From CAVOHU01 sp963817885 (GTDB lineage: Bacteria > Acidobacteriota > Vicinamibacteria > Vicinamibacterales > JAKQTR01): a stretch of DNA of 64,000 nucleotides. Both the position numbers and the translations under genes were made by a program. Shown here in pieces: positions 49,823 through 59,712 of this stretch. Under the pieces are notes generated by a model that ran no database searches, was not told where the DNA came from, and saw only the letters and a program-made list of their open reading frames with translations. Each line of letters begins with the position of its first letter. Position 1 is the first letter of the stretch. Location of the stretch: contig CAWFQE010000012.1 of the NCBI GenBank assembly GCA_963817885.1, forward strand, positions 372,001 to 436,000, written 5' to 3'.

Positions 49823-50542
49823 GTGAGCGTTCGCCCTGGGTCCGGCGCCACGCCGGTCACACGATACGTCTATTACATTCACGGGTTTGCCTCGTCACCC
49901 AGGTCGACCAAGGCCGAATTCCTTTCGGACCGGTTGAATCGTGCGGGCGTCGGCTTCTCCTGTCCGGATTTCAACCAGCCGGATTTCTCGACCCTGACGG
50001 TCTCGAGGATGATCGAACAGATCGAGACGGATCTCGCCGGGCTCGAGCCCGGGCCGGTCGCCCTCATTGGTTCGAGTCTCGGCGGGTTGGTGGCGTTTCA
50101 TGCGGCGGCACGACAGTGCATGGCCGCCGATGGGACCCTGCGTCGGGTGAGGCCAGCGGCGCGCATCGATCGCCTGGTGCTGCTCGCGCCCGCGCTCGAT
50201 TTCTGCCGCGGCACGGTGAGCGGAATCGATGACGCCGCGTTCGAACGCTGGCGCACGACCGGCAGTCTGGACGTCTACCATCACGGAGACCAAGTCATGC
50301 GGCCGGTGGGCTTCGGGCTCTACCAGGACGCGCGGCAGTACGATTCGTTCAGCGCGCGGGTCCCCGTGCCCACGCTGATCTTCCAGGGGCTCGGCGATGA
50401 GCTGGTCAATCCGGCCATGGTGCAGCGATTCGCGGCGTCGAGACCGCACGTGTCGCTCCGCCTCCTGGCCGACGATCACCGGCTGACCGCGAGCCTGGAA
50501 ACGATCTGGCAGGAGACCAGGAACTTCCTCGGCCTGGTATGA
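49823..50542 (+). CDS. YqiA-type alpha/beta hydrolase (esterase)
   Basis: 239 residues. YIHGFASSPRSTKAEFL (oxyanion region), ALIGSSLGGLVAF (nucleophile elbow with catalytic Ser) and DELVNPAMVQRF plus DDHRL (Asp and His) complete a catalytic triad in the YqiA/UPF0227 arrangement. Probably a cytosolic carboxylesterase or thioesterase on small acyl substrates. The GTG at 49823 has GGAGG six bases upstream. Divergent from the haem/RidA gene with a 124-bp gap that contains TATAAG near 49796. Confidence 0.85.
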   Translation: MSVRPGSGATPVTRYVYYIHGFASSPRSTKAEFLSDRLNRAGVGFSCPDFNQPDFSTLTVSRMIEQIETDLAGLEPGPVALIGSSLGGLVAFHAAARQCMAADGTLRRVRPAARIDRLVLLAPALDFCRGTVSGIDDAAFERWRTTGSLDVYHHGDQVMRPVGFGLYQDARQYDSFSARVPVPTLIFQGLGDELVNPAMVQRFAASRPHVSLRLLADDHRLTASLETIWQETRNFLGLV

Positions 50543-50567
50543 GGCCAGGCCCGGCACACCGCTGGCC

Positions 50568-52841
50568 GTGATGTTTCACCACCGTTCCTTTCGCAGCAAC
50601 GTCCTCGCCGCGCTGGTGCTCTGCGCGTCTGCCGCCGCCGTGCCGTCAAGCCAGTCGGCTGCACGTCCATCGGGCCCGGCCTATCGCGTCGTGGATCTCG
50701 ACTCGAACCGCACGCTGGAGGAGTCACGCGCAGACATCATCGACACGCCGGTCGCGCCGGGATCGGTGTTCAAGATTGCCACCTTCATCGCCGCAAGCGA
50801 AGCCGGGTTGATTGAGCCAAGTACGTCCATCGTGTGCCGGCGTACGCTGAAGGTGGCAGGGACATCGCTGGCCTGTGTTCACCCGGACCTGCATCGCGGC
50901 CTGACGCCGGTGGATGCGCTGGCATACTCCTGCAACTACTTCTTCGCGACGGTCGCCTCGCGGATGCCGCGATCGGCGCTCGACGGGGTGCTGATCCGGC
51001 TCGGCCTTTCGCCGACACCGGCCGGCACAGCACTGGTGCTTGCCGCCGACGGCCTGGGCGCTGTGCGCGTCTCGCCAGCCGATCTGTTACGCGCGTTGAC
51101 GCGCGTCGCGGGCCCTGGGTCGGGGTTCCGAATGCGCGAAGACACCCGCCGCATGCTGCTCGATGGTCTCAGGGCCTCGGCCAGCCATGGCACGTCTTCG
51201 TCGTTCGGCAAGGCCGGCCTCGTCGCCCTGGCCAAGACCGGAACGGCTCCGATGCCCGGCGGCGGCTACCAGGGCCTCGTCGTGGCGATCCTTCCCGGCC
51301 TCACCCCCCGTCTCGGCATCGTCGTGCTCGTGCCCGGGGGAGCGGGATCCGACGCGGCTGAGATCGCGGCGAAGATCGTGTCGCAACGCGCCCTTTTGGC
51401 CCCGCGGTCACCGGCCCCAGCCTCGCCCGACGCAGTTGGCGCACAGGATGTGCAGATCCGGGTCGGCGAGCGCCTGCGGAACGGCGGGACCCACGCGAAG
51501 TCGATGTCGCTCGAGGAGTACGTGGCGGCAGCCGTGGCGGGGGAGTCCGAAGATTCCATGCACACGGCGTCGCGGGCTGCCCTGGCGATCGCCGCCAGGA
51601 CATTCGCGCTGGCCAACCTTGGGCGCCACCAGGCGGAGGGGTTCGACCTTTGCGACCTCACGCACTGCCAGGCGCTGGCGAGCGCGACCCCGCTTTCGCG
51701 CCGCGCCGCGCGGGAGACGTCGGGGCAGGTCCTGCTCGACGCCGGCCATCCTGCCCAGGTCTTCTTCAGCGCCTGGTGCGGCGGCCACACGGAAAAGCCT
51801 TCTTCGGTCTGGCCTGGTGCCGCCGATCCGCCGTTTCTTCCCGCGCAGCCCGACGCCGCGTGCGCGACGCGCGAGGCCTGGACGAGCGAGGTGTCCGCGC
51901 CGCGCCTGCTCGACGCCCTGCGCGCCACAGGGCTCAAAGGTCAGAGCGTGCGGGATGTCCAGGTCACGTCGCGGACCGGTTCGGGACGTGCGGAGAGAAT
52001 CCGCGTCGACGGGCTTGTGCCGGGAGAGGTCTCGGCCGGCGATTTCCGCCAGGGTGTGGATCGTCTCCTCGGTTGGCAGGTGCTCAAGAGCACGATGTTC
52101 GATGTCCGACGGTCGGCGACCGGCTATGTGTTCGTCGGCCGCGGGTCGGGGCACGGCGTAGGACTGTGCCTGGTCGGGGCGGACCGCCGCGCCGCCGAGG
52201 GCTCCGACGCGCAAGCCATCCTGGCGTTCTATTTCCCGGGCCTGCGCGTAGGTCCGCGTCCTTCATCTGCCACGACTCGACCCGCCTCGCGCGGAATCCA
52301 GCCGGTGGCGATCCGGGTCGTCCTGCCCGAGGCCGATCTGGCGCAACTGACGACGACCCGCGAGCTCGCTCAACGCCTCCTCGACGAGATGGCGACGCGC
52401 CTTGGCGTGCAGCCGCCCGGGTCCTTGACGCTGCGCTTCCACCCGACCCCGTTGAGCAATCGTGATGCGACCGGAAGTCCCTGGTGGGTTGCAGGCACGA
52501 CCAGCGGAGGCGGCATCGATCTGTTGCCCCTCGCCGTGTTGCGTCGACGAGGCATTCTCGAGTCGACGCTTCGACACGAGCTCGTGCACGTCCTGACGAA
52601 CGATGCCCTGGCCGGCCGGCCGATGTGGGTGAGGGAAGGCCTGGCGGCCTACCTGGCAGGGGAGACGGCCTCGACGGCCGGTCCGGCTGGCCCTGGCGGA
52701 ACTGCCGCATCCTCCTGCCCCGCGGACAAGGAGTTTGCACAGGGATCGACGCCAGACAAGCTGGGCGATGCATACGCGCGCGCGGCGGAGTGCGTGAGCC
52801 GCCAGCTGGCACGCGGCCTGGGGTGGCGAGACCTCAGGTAG
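50568..52841 (+). CDS. Penicillin-binding transpeptidase / SpoIID lytic transglycosylase / metallopeptidase fusion
   Basis: 757 residues with a signal peptide. Domain 1 (about 38-270) is a penicillin-binding transpeptidase: PGSVFK (Ser66, Lys69), YSCN (Ser121-Asn123) and AKTGT (Lys223) are the three active-site motifs. Domain 2 (about 295-560) is SpoIID: SLEEYVAAAVAGE with the catalytic Glu326, AIAARTFAL, AWCGGHTE and the terminal SGHGVGLC. Domain 3 (about 575-757) is a gluzincin-like module with HELVHV (670-675) and EGLAAYL (Glu690). One polypeptide thus combines peptide cross-linking or trimming, glycan-strand cleavage and a possible zinc peptidase. It converges on the alpha-2-macroglobulin operon. 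Confidence 0.85.
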   Translation: MMFHHRSFRSNVLAALVLCASAAAVPSSQSAARPSGPAYRVVDLDSNRTLEESRADIIDTPVAPGSVFKIATFIAASEAGLIEPSTSIVCRRTLKVAGTSLACVHPDLHRGLTPVDALAYSCNYFFATVASRMPRSALDGVLIRLGLSPTPAGTALVLAADGLGAVRVSPADLLRALTRVAGPGSGFRMREDTRRMLLDGLRASASHGTSSSFGKAGLVALAKTGTAPMPGGGYQGLVVAILPGLTPRLGIVVLVPGGAGSDAAEIAAKIVSQRALLAPRSPAPASPDAVGAQDVQIRVGERLRNGGTHAKSMSLEEYVAAAVAGESEDSMHTASRAALAIAARTFALANLGRHQAEGFDLCDLTHCQALASATPLSRRAARETSGQVLLDAGHPAQVFFSAWCGGHTEKPSSVWPGAADPPFLPAQPDAACATREAWTSEVSAPRLLDALRATGLKGQSVRDVQVTSRTGSGRAERIRVDGLVPGEVSAGDFRQGVDRLLGWQVLKSTMFDVRRSATGYVFVGRGSGHGVGLCLVGADRRAAEGSDAQAILAFYFPGLRVGPRPSSATTRPASRGIQPVAIRVVLPEADLAQLTTTRELAQRLLDEMATRLGVQPPGSLTLRFHPTPLSNRDATGSPWWVAGTTSGGGIDLLPLAVLRRRGILESTLRHELVHVLTNDALAGRPMWVREGLAAYLAGETASTAGPAGPGGTAASSCPADKEFAQGSTPDKLGDAYARAAECVSRQLARGLGWRDLR

Positions 52842-52865
52842 TCGAGCCCGGCCGGTGGGCTGCGC

Positions 52866-53582
52866 TTACGCCGAGGCGGCTCGCTTTCCGACCGTTCTCA
52901 GGACAATGGTCCAGGCCAGGCTTGCCGTGAGATACAGCACGAACAGTTTGGCGGCCAGGAATGCGGGCTCCACCCACGAGGCGGGGAGGCGCCTCGGACG
53001 CCAGTAGACGTACTGCCAGGGCAGAACCATCCCGATCAGCACAGCCACCGTGATCACCAGGACCTGCCGCCACCACAGCCCCTGCCGGAGCCAGGCAAGG
53101 CGTGCCAGGGCCTGAGGTCCCTCACTGCAGGTTCGCGCCAGCAGCGACAGCGCCAGTGACAGTCCGACCCCGTAGCTGAGGAACCAGAACACCCAGGCAA
53201 CGGTTCGATGAATCCAGGCGGTTCGCGTCCATCCCGCCTTCAGCAGGAGCCACGCATCGAGCTCCGTCGCGTGCGACTGGTAGCTCCCATGGATGGTGCT
53301 CAACACCTGCCAGACCACCAGGAAGAGCACGGCGGCGGGGGCGATCCACGCCGCGCGCCGGACGGCCCGCGCGAGGGCGTCCCGAATCGATCCGGTCCAC
53401 AGCGACAGCCCGCCGATCTCGACGATGGCGGCTGACAGAATGAGCAGGAGCGCCACGATGACCGAGAGGGCGAGCATGAAGACGTTCGACTCCGGCACCT
53501 GGAGCAGCGCCCAGTAGAGGCCGCCGATCGCGACGTGCCCGAGCGCGATCCATCCGAGCACGACAAGAAACCTGAGTTTCAC
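52866..53582 (-). CDS. Multi-pass membrane protein of unknown function
   Basis: 238 residues with about six hydrophobic segments, Trp-rich (GYWALLQ-like, LPWQYVYWRPRRLP). No known motif. Its ATG overlaps the stop of the alpha-2-macroglobulin gene (4 bases), so it ends that operon and may share its envelope role. Not recognised beyond this. Confidence 0.65.
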   Translation of the reverse strand: MKLRFLVVLGWIALGHVAIGGLYWALLQVPESNVFMLALSVIVALLLILSAAIVEIGGLSLWTGSIRDALARAVRRAAWIAPAAVLFLVVWQVLSTIHGSYQSHATELDAWLLLKAGWTRTAWIHRTVAWVFWFLSYGVGLSLALSLLARTCSEGPQALARLAWLRQGLWWRQVLVITVAVLIGMVLPWQYVYWRPRRLPASWVEPAFLAAKLFVLYLTASLAWTIVLRTVGKRAASA

Positions 53583-56500
53583 TGTTGGCCTCCACCGGGA
53601 CGCGCCGCAGCAGCAGGGGTTTCAACGCTCAGCGTCTGCACCTCGCTCGACGCGGTCGCGCCGGGGACATACATCGCGGAGATGCGGGCGGGCATCGCCC
53701 GGAAGGTACCGGGGGTGACGACCTTCAGCAGGTAACTGAACTCGTATCGTCCGCGCTCGAACTGCTCCTGGAAGATCACGACGCGATCGTCCCGGTACTC
53801 GCGCTGGCTGCCCCATTGCCACTCTTTGGCACGCTCCAGCTCGTAGAGGCTGTCCTGCCGGATCGACTCGGTGCCGCCGGGAATGGGATCTTCGATCATC
53901 AGGTAGCGCCAGTCGGTTGCCCCGGCAGCCGTCAGGCGGACCAGCAGGAGATCACCAGGGCTGGACTGGCCGTTGAACGGCGTTTCGCGATAGACGATCC
54001 GGCCCTTGACGCTCACCGGAGACAGGGAGAAGTACTGGCGGAGAAGCGCCAGCTTGCGCGAGCCAGTCGGCCCGGACGCGGATGAGGTATCGAAGTAGAC
54101 GGCCTTCGCAGCCCAATAGAGCGTACCGGCGCCGCGCTTCACGAGTCGAACGCTGTTCTTCCCGCCCGTGGCAGCGGCCGTGATCTCGACAGGCTCGGGC
54201 GAGGTCAGGTCCGTACCTTTGAGTGTCTTCACGCCAGCCGACGCGCCGTTGACGAACACCTCGACCTCGGAATCCTGCGCCGTCTCGCCGCGGGCCTTCA
54301 TGACGTCGAGCAGCCCGTAGAGCACCATCGCCGTCTGCTTCGTGCTGGCCCAGTAGGCGCCATACGTGCGGTTGAGGAGAAGCCACCGCACGGCCGGCTC
54401 GAGCAACGGGCTGTGCGGGTCGCGGGCTGCCAGCGCGCGCAACGCGAAGGCCGTCGCCTCGACGCTGGTGTCCTGGAAATCCTCGAGCAGCGGGTCGTTG
54501 TCACTCTTCCACCACGCGAGGTCGCCCTTGCGCTGCACCGCCGCCGTGAGCGCGCCGGCAAGCGCGTCACCGCGGCGGTCCTTGGCCAGGTCGAGCGCGA
54601 GCAGCAGCAGGCTCTGCCCGTAGGGACTCATCCGGCCCTGCGCAGCGACGGCTTCGTTGAGCGCCGAGGCCTGATCGTACTCAGGCCCGTCCGCGCCAGG
54701 ATCCTGCGCCTGGATGCCGCGGGCGGCAGCCAGTGCGAGCACGTAGATCTCGTACGCCTTGAGCTCGGGAACCGCTCGCGGGTACTTCAGGTACAGTCGA
54801 CGGAGCGCGCGAACGCCGTTTTCGATCGCGAACTCCTCGACCTTGTAGCCGCTCGTTTTCGCTTCGAGCAGGCCGTAGAGGGCGTAGGCCGTCATGAACG
54901 GGTGGTTCTCGTCCGTCTTCCACCATCCCCACCCGCCGTCTTCGTGCTGATAGTCATAGAGACGCGCGAGGCCTTCGGTGACCTGGCGATCCAGCGATTT
55001 CAGGCCCTCGGTGGCCGGCAGGTGCAACGCGTCGAACGCTCGCTTCACCAGGATGTTGGGGACGAAGCTCGACAGGGTCTGCTCGGTGCAGCCGTAAGGG
55101 TAGGACGTGAGGAAGTCGAGCGCGCCGAGCAGCGGACCAGCCAGCGACGGCGCCAGGTAGACATGCAGCGTCCGCGCGGCCGGGTTCGCGCTGTCGGGAA
55201 TGACCAGCTCCGCGGACTGCTCGCCCTGTCCGACCAGCGATCCGGCCGATCCGATCTCGCGTTTCAGGCCGAACGGCAGCACCGGGAACGACAGCTCCAC
55301 GGCGTCCGAGTCGACATCGGTCGTGGCCGAGCCGGTGACGGTCGCCACGCCCACCTGGTCGGCTTTGAATCGCCAGTCGATCCGCGCCTCGCCGGAGCGT
55401 GCAACGCGCAGCGTGGAATCCTGGGCCGTGGCGGCCCGGCCGTCGGCCGCCGCGACAGAGGTCAGGCCCGTCGCGCTCGCGGTCACCTTGACCGTCTTGT
55501 CCGACGGCAGGTAGTTGTGGACGATGAGCGGCAGGTCGACGTTGTCGCCCTCGGTGAGGAACCGCGGAGTCACGACACGCAGGATCAAATCCTTGGTGAC
55601 CGTGGTCCGTCCGATGCCCGAACCGACCATGGTGTCGGCGGTCACCGCCCGCGCCGTCAGCCGCCAGGTCGTCAGCGCGTCGGGGTATGGGACCTTGACC
55701 GTTGCCTGCCCGGCGGCATCGGTCACCAGGTCGGCGGCCCAGAAGATCGCGTCAGGGAAGTCTTTCCGGACCTGCGGCTTGGCCTGGCGCTCGCTCTTGA
55801 AGTCGGCGAGCGTCAGCGGCCGGCGTCTCTGGGCGAGCAGCAGTTGCTGCGTGCCGGCGTACCCGACGAACGAGTAGCCGCGTGAGAATTCCGTCGACAC
55901 GTGGCTGTACTCGCGGCGATAGAAGAAGCGCAGCGGATCGGGCGTGTCGTCGACCTTGACGCCGTAAACCGCTTCGTCGATGACCCCCACGCTGAGCTGG
56001 GCCTTCACCGGAGCGCCCGACTGGTCGGTCACCGTCACGGTGAACTGCCCCGGCTCGCGCGGCTTCGAGACCGGCTGAAGCGCGGCAACCGATACCTTCA
56101 GCTGGCGGGAGGTCGCCGGCACGATGAGGCGTTTCTCGGCGCGGAACAGCCGGTCGTCCTTGAGGAAGAGGATGTTGACGTAAATGTCGCCGATGTCGTT
56201 CTCGACAATCGGGACCTCGATGGCCTCGTCCGGCTTGACGCGGACCAGGCGGTGATAGGACACCACCTGGTCTTCCTTCGTGACCAGCACCGGCGCGGTG
56301 ATCTGGCCGCTTCGAACCAGCAGCCGCGCGGTATCGCCCGGCTTGTAGCTGCGCTGATCGGCGATCAATTCGAGGGTGGTGTCGCCTTCCTCCGACGGCT
56401 CCAGCGCTTCTCCCGTGATCCAGACTCGCGACTCGTCCTCGATGAGACGATCCTCGAACGGCGCACTCGCCGTGAAGCGGTACGTGCCCGGGTCCTTCGG

Positions 56501-58303
56501 GAGCGTCGTGACCCACGACGCCCGGCCGGTCGCATCGGTCTGCGCGGTTCCCTTTCCGACCTCGGTCGCGGTCGGGTCGCTCCAGCGGCCTTCCTCATAG
56601 GTCAGCTTCTCGAGCACGACGTTCACGGTCAGGCCAGGTTGCGGGCCGCCCGCGTAGTCGATGGCCTTGATGGACAGCGTGGCCTCGCTCCCGGTGGGGT
56701 AGACGTAACGATTCGTGTCGGTCGTGATCATGAACCGGCCGAACGTCGCGTGAACCGTCGCGCTGCCGGACACTTCGCGGCTGCTGGCGTCGGTCACCCT
56801 CGCCTCGATCCGCAGCGAGTAGTCTTTGCCGTTCTCATCGGGCGGAGTCGGAATGCTGACGACGGCGTTGCCCTGGTCGTCGAGCCGCGCCAGCTGTTCG
56901 CTCTGCTGCGCGCCGCCGTACCAGGAGCCGCCGCCGGACTCCTCGTCTTCGTCCTGCCACCGAAGCGGTGAGTAGTACGAGCGGCGGTGCACGACGTACT
57001 TCACCTGGCCCCCCGCCACGGGCTGCCCGAAGTAATACCGCGCATTGATCTTCGCCGTGACCGGCTTGCCCTGCACGATGAAGGGGTCGGCCACCGAAAC
57101 GACCACCTCGAACTCGGGCTTCCGGTACTCCTGCACCTCGAAATTGCCGGTCGCCTTGTCGTCGTCGCTGTTGATCGCCACGGTGTAGTAGCCGAGCGCC
57201 GCGCCCTTCGACAGGGTGACCGCGACGTTGACCGTGCCGAACGCGTCGACCGCCCGCGACTCCCTGAAGACGACCTTGTCGCTGTTGTCCGACACGACGA
57301 TCTCGACCTGCTTGCGATCGAACGGAACGATCTGGCCGCGCGTCCGCCAGCGCAGGACCGCCTTGATACGTGCCGTGTGGCCCGGGCGGTAGATTGGCTT
57401 GTCGGTGTACACGTAGCCGACGAGCTCCCGGGGCGAATCCTGGAACGACCAGGCCCCGGGATCGGTCGCCGTCACCTGCGTGCCGCAGCGGGCGACCGAC
57501 ATCACCGAATCCGGGCGCACCGTCGCGAGCTCGGTCGTGATCGTGCCGTCCTCGAGCGTGGATCCGGTCGCGGCGACCTTGCGATTGACGAGCGTCTGAA
57601 CTTCGCACCCGGCCTGCGGCTCGCCCGTGAAACGGTTGGCGAGGAACCCGAACAGCTGGCCGGGCGAGGTCTTCGTCACGAGCCCGATGTCCGACACCAT
57701 GACGATCGTGTAGGCCCGCAGCGGCGCGTTCACGGCTTCGACGACGTAGACGCCCGGGCTCTTGACTTCGAGCGGGATCCGGCGCGACTCCGCCTCGCGG
57801 ACCGGTGGCAGGATCTCCCGCCAGGAGGCGACCAGGTGAGAGGCGTTGAGCAGCGGAACCTGGGCGAACGAGTTGAACTGCTGGGTCTGCCGCAGCGAGA
57901 CCTGCTGCTTGTCCTGCCGGAGGCGGCGCTGGTGACGGTAGTCCGCGCTGAACTGGCGCCGCACGAATTCGCGGATGCTGTCGCGCTGCTCGGCCTTCCA
58001 CTCAGCAATCCGCTCGAGCCACGTCCGCTCCTGCGGGACCACCGGCTTCTCGCTCCCCAGCTGGTGGGGGTCGCGCAGCCCCGCGAAGAACTTCAGCGGG
58101 TCCTCCACCCGGTAGATCCGGAAGTCGAGGTGATCCACGCGCCGGAAGTTCAGGCTGAATGACGGACTGTCGCGGGTCGTGAAGATCTCACTGCTCCACA
58201 GGCTGAAGGCCGGGCTGTCATCTTCAGCCTGGGCCGCGCACACAGCGGGAGCGAGGAGGATCAGGGCGACTCCGAGGCACAGGAGCGCGCGTGTCGATTT
58301 CAT
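53579..58303 (-). CDS. Bacterial alpha-2-macroglobulin family protein with intact thioester motif
   Basis: 1574 residues with a signal peptide. The order of macroglobulin domains fits bacterial A2M/YfaS proteins: MG domains with YVYTDKPIYRPG, the PDALTTWRLTARAVTAD segment before the thioester domain, and YPYGCTEQTLSSF containing the C-x-E-Q thioester (Cys about 1072). The alpha/alpha toroid follows (WGWWKTDENHPFMTAYALYGL). Bacterial A2Ms trap foreign proteases in the periplasm by covalent attachment, and often partner with a class A penicillin-binding protein (PbpC) that repairs the wall; no PbpC is here, but a transpeptidase fusion converges from the other side. The gene overlaps DUF1175 upstream and a membrane protein downstream. 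Confidence 0.92.
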   Translation of the reverse strand: MKSTRALLCLGVALILLAPAVCAAQAEDDSPAFSLWSSEIFTTRDSPSFSLNFRRVDHLDFRIYRVEDPLKFFAGLRDPHQLGSEKPVVPQERTWLERIAEWKAEQRDSIREFVRRQFSADYRHQRRLRQDKQQVSLRQTQQFNSFAQVPLLNASHLVASWREILPPVREAESRRIPLEVKSPGVYVVEAVNAPLRAYTIVMVSDIGLVTKTSPGQLFGFLANRFTGEPQAGCEVQTLVNRKVAATGSTLEDGTITTELATVRPDSVMSVARCGTQVTATDPGAWSFQDSPRELVGYVYTDKPIYRPGHTARIKAVLRWRTRGQIVPFDRKQVEIVVSDNSDKVVFRESRAVDAFGTVNVAVTLSKGAALGYYTVAINSDDDKATGNFEVQEYRKPEFEVVVSVADPFIVQGKPVTAKINARYYFGQPVAGGQVKYVVHRRSYYSPLRWQDEDEESGGGSWYGGAQQSEQLARLDDQGNAVVSIPTPPDENGKDYSLRIEARVTDASSREVSGSATVHATFGRFMITTDTNRYVYPTGSEATLSIKAIDYAGGPQPGLTVNVVLEKLTYEEGRWSDPTATEVGKGTAQTDATGRASWVTTLPKDPGTYRFTASAPFEDRLIEDESRVWITGEALEPSEEGDTTLELIADQRSYKPGDTARLLVRSGQITAPVLVTKEDQVVSYHRLVRVKPDEAIEVPIVENDIGDIYVNILFLKDDRLFRAEKRLIVPATSRQLKVSVAALQPVSKPREPGQFTVTVTDQSGAPVKAQLSVGVIDEAVYGVKVDDTPDPLRFFYRREYSHVSTEFSRGYSFVGYAGTQQLLLAQRRRPLTLADFKSERQAKPQVRKDFPDAIFWAADLVTDAAGQATVKVPYPDALTTWRLTARAVTADTMVGSGIGRTTVTKDLILRVVTPRFLTEGDNVDLPLIVHNYLPSDKTVKVTASATGLTSVAAADGRAATAQDSTLRVARSGEARIDWRFKADQVGVATVTGSATTDVDSDAVELSFPVLPFGLKREIGSAGSLVGQGEQSAELVIPDSANPAARTLHVYLAPSLAGPLLGALDFLTSYPYGCTEQTLSSFVPNILVKRAFDALHLPATEGLKSLDRQVTEGLARLYDYQHEDGGWGWWKTDENHPFMTAYALYGLLEAKTSGYKVEEFAIENGVRALRRLYLKYPRAVPELKAYEIYVLALAAARGIQAQDPGADGPEYDQASALNEAVAAQGRMSPYGQSLLLLALDLAKDRRGDALAGALTAAVQRKGDLAWWKSDNDPLLEDFQDTSVEATAFALRALAARDPHSPLLEPAVRWLLLNRTYGAYWASTKQTAMVLYGLLDVMKARGETAQDSEVEVFVNGASAGVKTLKGTDLTSPEPVEITAAATGGKNSVRLVKRGAGTLYWAAKAVYFDTSSASGPTGSRKLALLRQYFSLSPVSVKGRIVYRETPFNGQSSPGDLLLVRLTAAGATDWRYLMIEDPIPGGTESIRQDSLYELERAKEWQWGSQREYRDDRVVIFQEQFERGRYEFSYLLKVVTPGTFRAMPARISAMYVPGATASSEVQTLSVETPAAAARPGGGQQ

Positions 58304-58968
58304 AGCAGGTTCAGTCGGAACACGCCGATGAATGCCGGGTTCGAAAGGGTCGGGCGCCAGCGCCCGATTGGATGACGAAGCAGGTCCGCGAGGCGCGTCT
58401 TTCGCACCTCGCCGGGATGTCCGTCGATCGGCCCCGTATGATACACGACCCAGTCAACGGCTGACGGTTCGAATCGCGACGGCCCGATGAAGACCATCAG
58501 GTGATCGGGCATGTCCTGCGTGTCCTGGCGATAGTAGAGCAGGTCGCCCGGCCGCAAGGCCTTCAGATCGCGCCCGACCAGCCGTGCATTGAGACGGATG
58601 ATGGTCCGGGCGTCCGCGAACTCCGCGTACTGTCCCTCGGCGATCTTGAACAGCGGCCACCCGTTGGGTCCAGGGGCGGGCCGATGCCGGAGATCGGGGA
58701 TGGCCGGCGCCAGCGGCAGCGCCGCCTGGCGGTACCACTCGGGGCCGTGGGCGCGCAGCGACTCGCGGCAGGCGTATCGAACGAGCGCCGCGCAGTCGGT
58801 GACCTCAGGGGTCGGGTGGTAGAACTGCGCATCGACCAGGAAGGTGAACCAGGCGCGGAACGCCAGGGCGTCGGTTTCGTCGGCCAGGCGGATCTGGCCG
58901 GGCGCCGCGGCGGCGATGAGCCACGCGACGAGACCAAGCGCCGCGGCTAGCCGTCGAGGCCGGACCAT
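58300..58968 (-). CDS. DUF1175 (YfaT-type) secreted protein
   Basis: 222 residues with a signal peptide (Ala/Leu-rich, ending about 24). DUF1175 pattern: ALAFRAWFTFLVDAQFYHPTPEVTDCAALVRYACRE, PLFKIAEGQY, LRPGDLLYYRQ, MPDHLMVFIG and VYHTGP, a layout close to NlpC/P60-like amidases (Cys in DCAAL, His in DHLMV). E. coli YfaT is encoded next to the alpha-2-macroglobulin YfaS, and the same order is kept here with a 4-base overlap, so a shared wall-related job is likely. Confidence 0.82.
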   Translation of the reverse strand: MVRPRRLAAALGLVAWLIAAAAPGQIRLADETDALAFRAWFTFLVDAQFYHPTPEVTDCAALVRYACRESLRAHGPEWYRQAALPLAPAIPDLRHRPAPGPNGWPLFKIAEGQYAEFADARTIIRLNARLVGRDLKALRPGDLLYYRQDTQDMPDHLMVFIGPSRFEPSAVDWVVYHTGPIDGHPGEVRKTRLADLLRHPIGRWRPTLSNPAFIGVFRLNLL

Positions 58969-59712
58969 TGCGCGCGCGAAGGCCTGAGAAGGTCCAGATT
59001 GGCGAGCAACGGTTCGTTGAGAAAGGCCACCAGCGGGGCAATGGCCTTGAACACCCGCACCACGCCGCGCGAGAACCCCGGGGCGATGGCGAACTGCGGC
59101 GGGGCGCTCCGCGCCCGCGAGAAACTGTCGATACTTGAGGAACTCGACCGCCGGGTGGTCGGCCGGGAATCCCCGGGGGACGCGCTGCAGCGTTTCGCCG
59201 TCGAGCGTACCCACGCTCAGCTTGAACGGCCGGCTGGACACGATGCGCTGGAGGCGCCGATAGTCTTCAGCGATGTGCTCCCGCACCAGGTGGAGCTGAG
59301 AAGTGGTGGGCATGTACATCCCGCCGCCCAGCCAGACATGCTTCGCCGAGACTTCGAGATACAGCCCGGCGCCTTCGTGCTTGGGGAGCAGGCGATGAGG
59401 GAAGATCGCCGCGATGTGCGTCTTGAGCGGCGACTTGTCGGCGCTGAATCGCGTGTCCCGATACACGCGGTACAGCGACACGCGGGGAGATGCCACCAGG
59501 TCGGGTGCGAACTCCTTGAACGCCTCGGCGAGGTGTTCGACCAGCGCGACCATCGGCGCCCGGACCAGCTCCTCGTGCTGCTGCTTGCGGGGGGCGAACC
59601 ACTCGCGGCGATTGTTGCGGGCGAGGGCGCGCAGAAAGGCCAGCGAGGCGGGCGAGAAGCGGGGGGCGCGGGTTCCGGGTTTCTCGCGATCGACGAGGGT
59701 CCGAGCTGACAC
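58947..59712 (-). CDS. DUF2461 family protein, one frame change near residue 205
   Basis: About 255 residues after correction. The GTG at 59712 has GGAGG six bases upstream. The DUF2461 signature is clear: FSPASLAFLRALARNNRREWFAPRK, YRVYRDTRFSADKSPLKTHIAA, GAGLYLEVS and GGGMYMPT. Near 59100, in a GC run, one base seems missing: the first frame becomes meaningless while the next frame continues QFAIAPGFSRGVVRVFKAIAPLVAF to a TAG at 58947. Because of this the N-terminal part reads without a stop straight into the DUF1175 gene. DUF2461 function is unknown. Confidence 0.72.
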
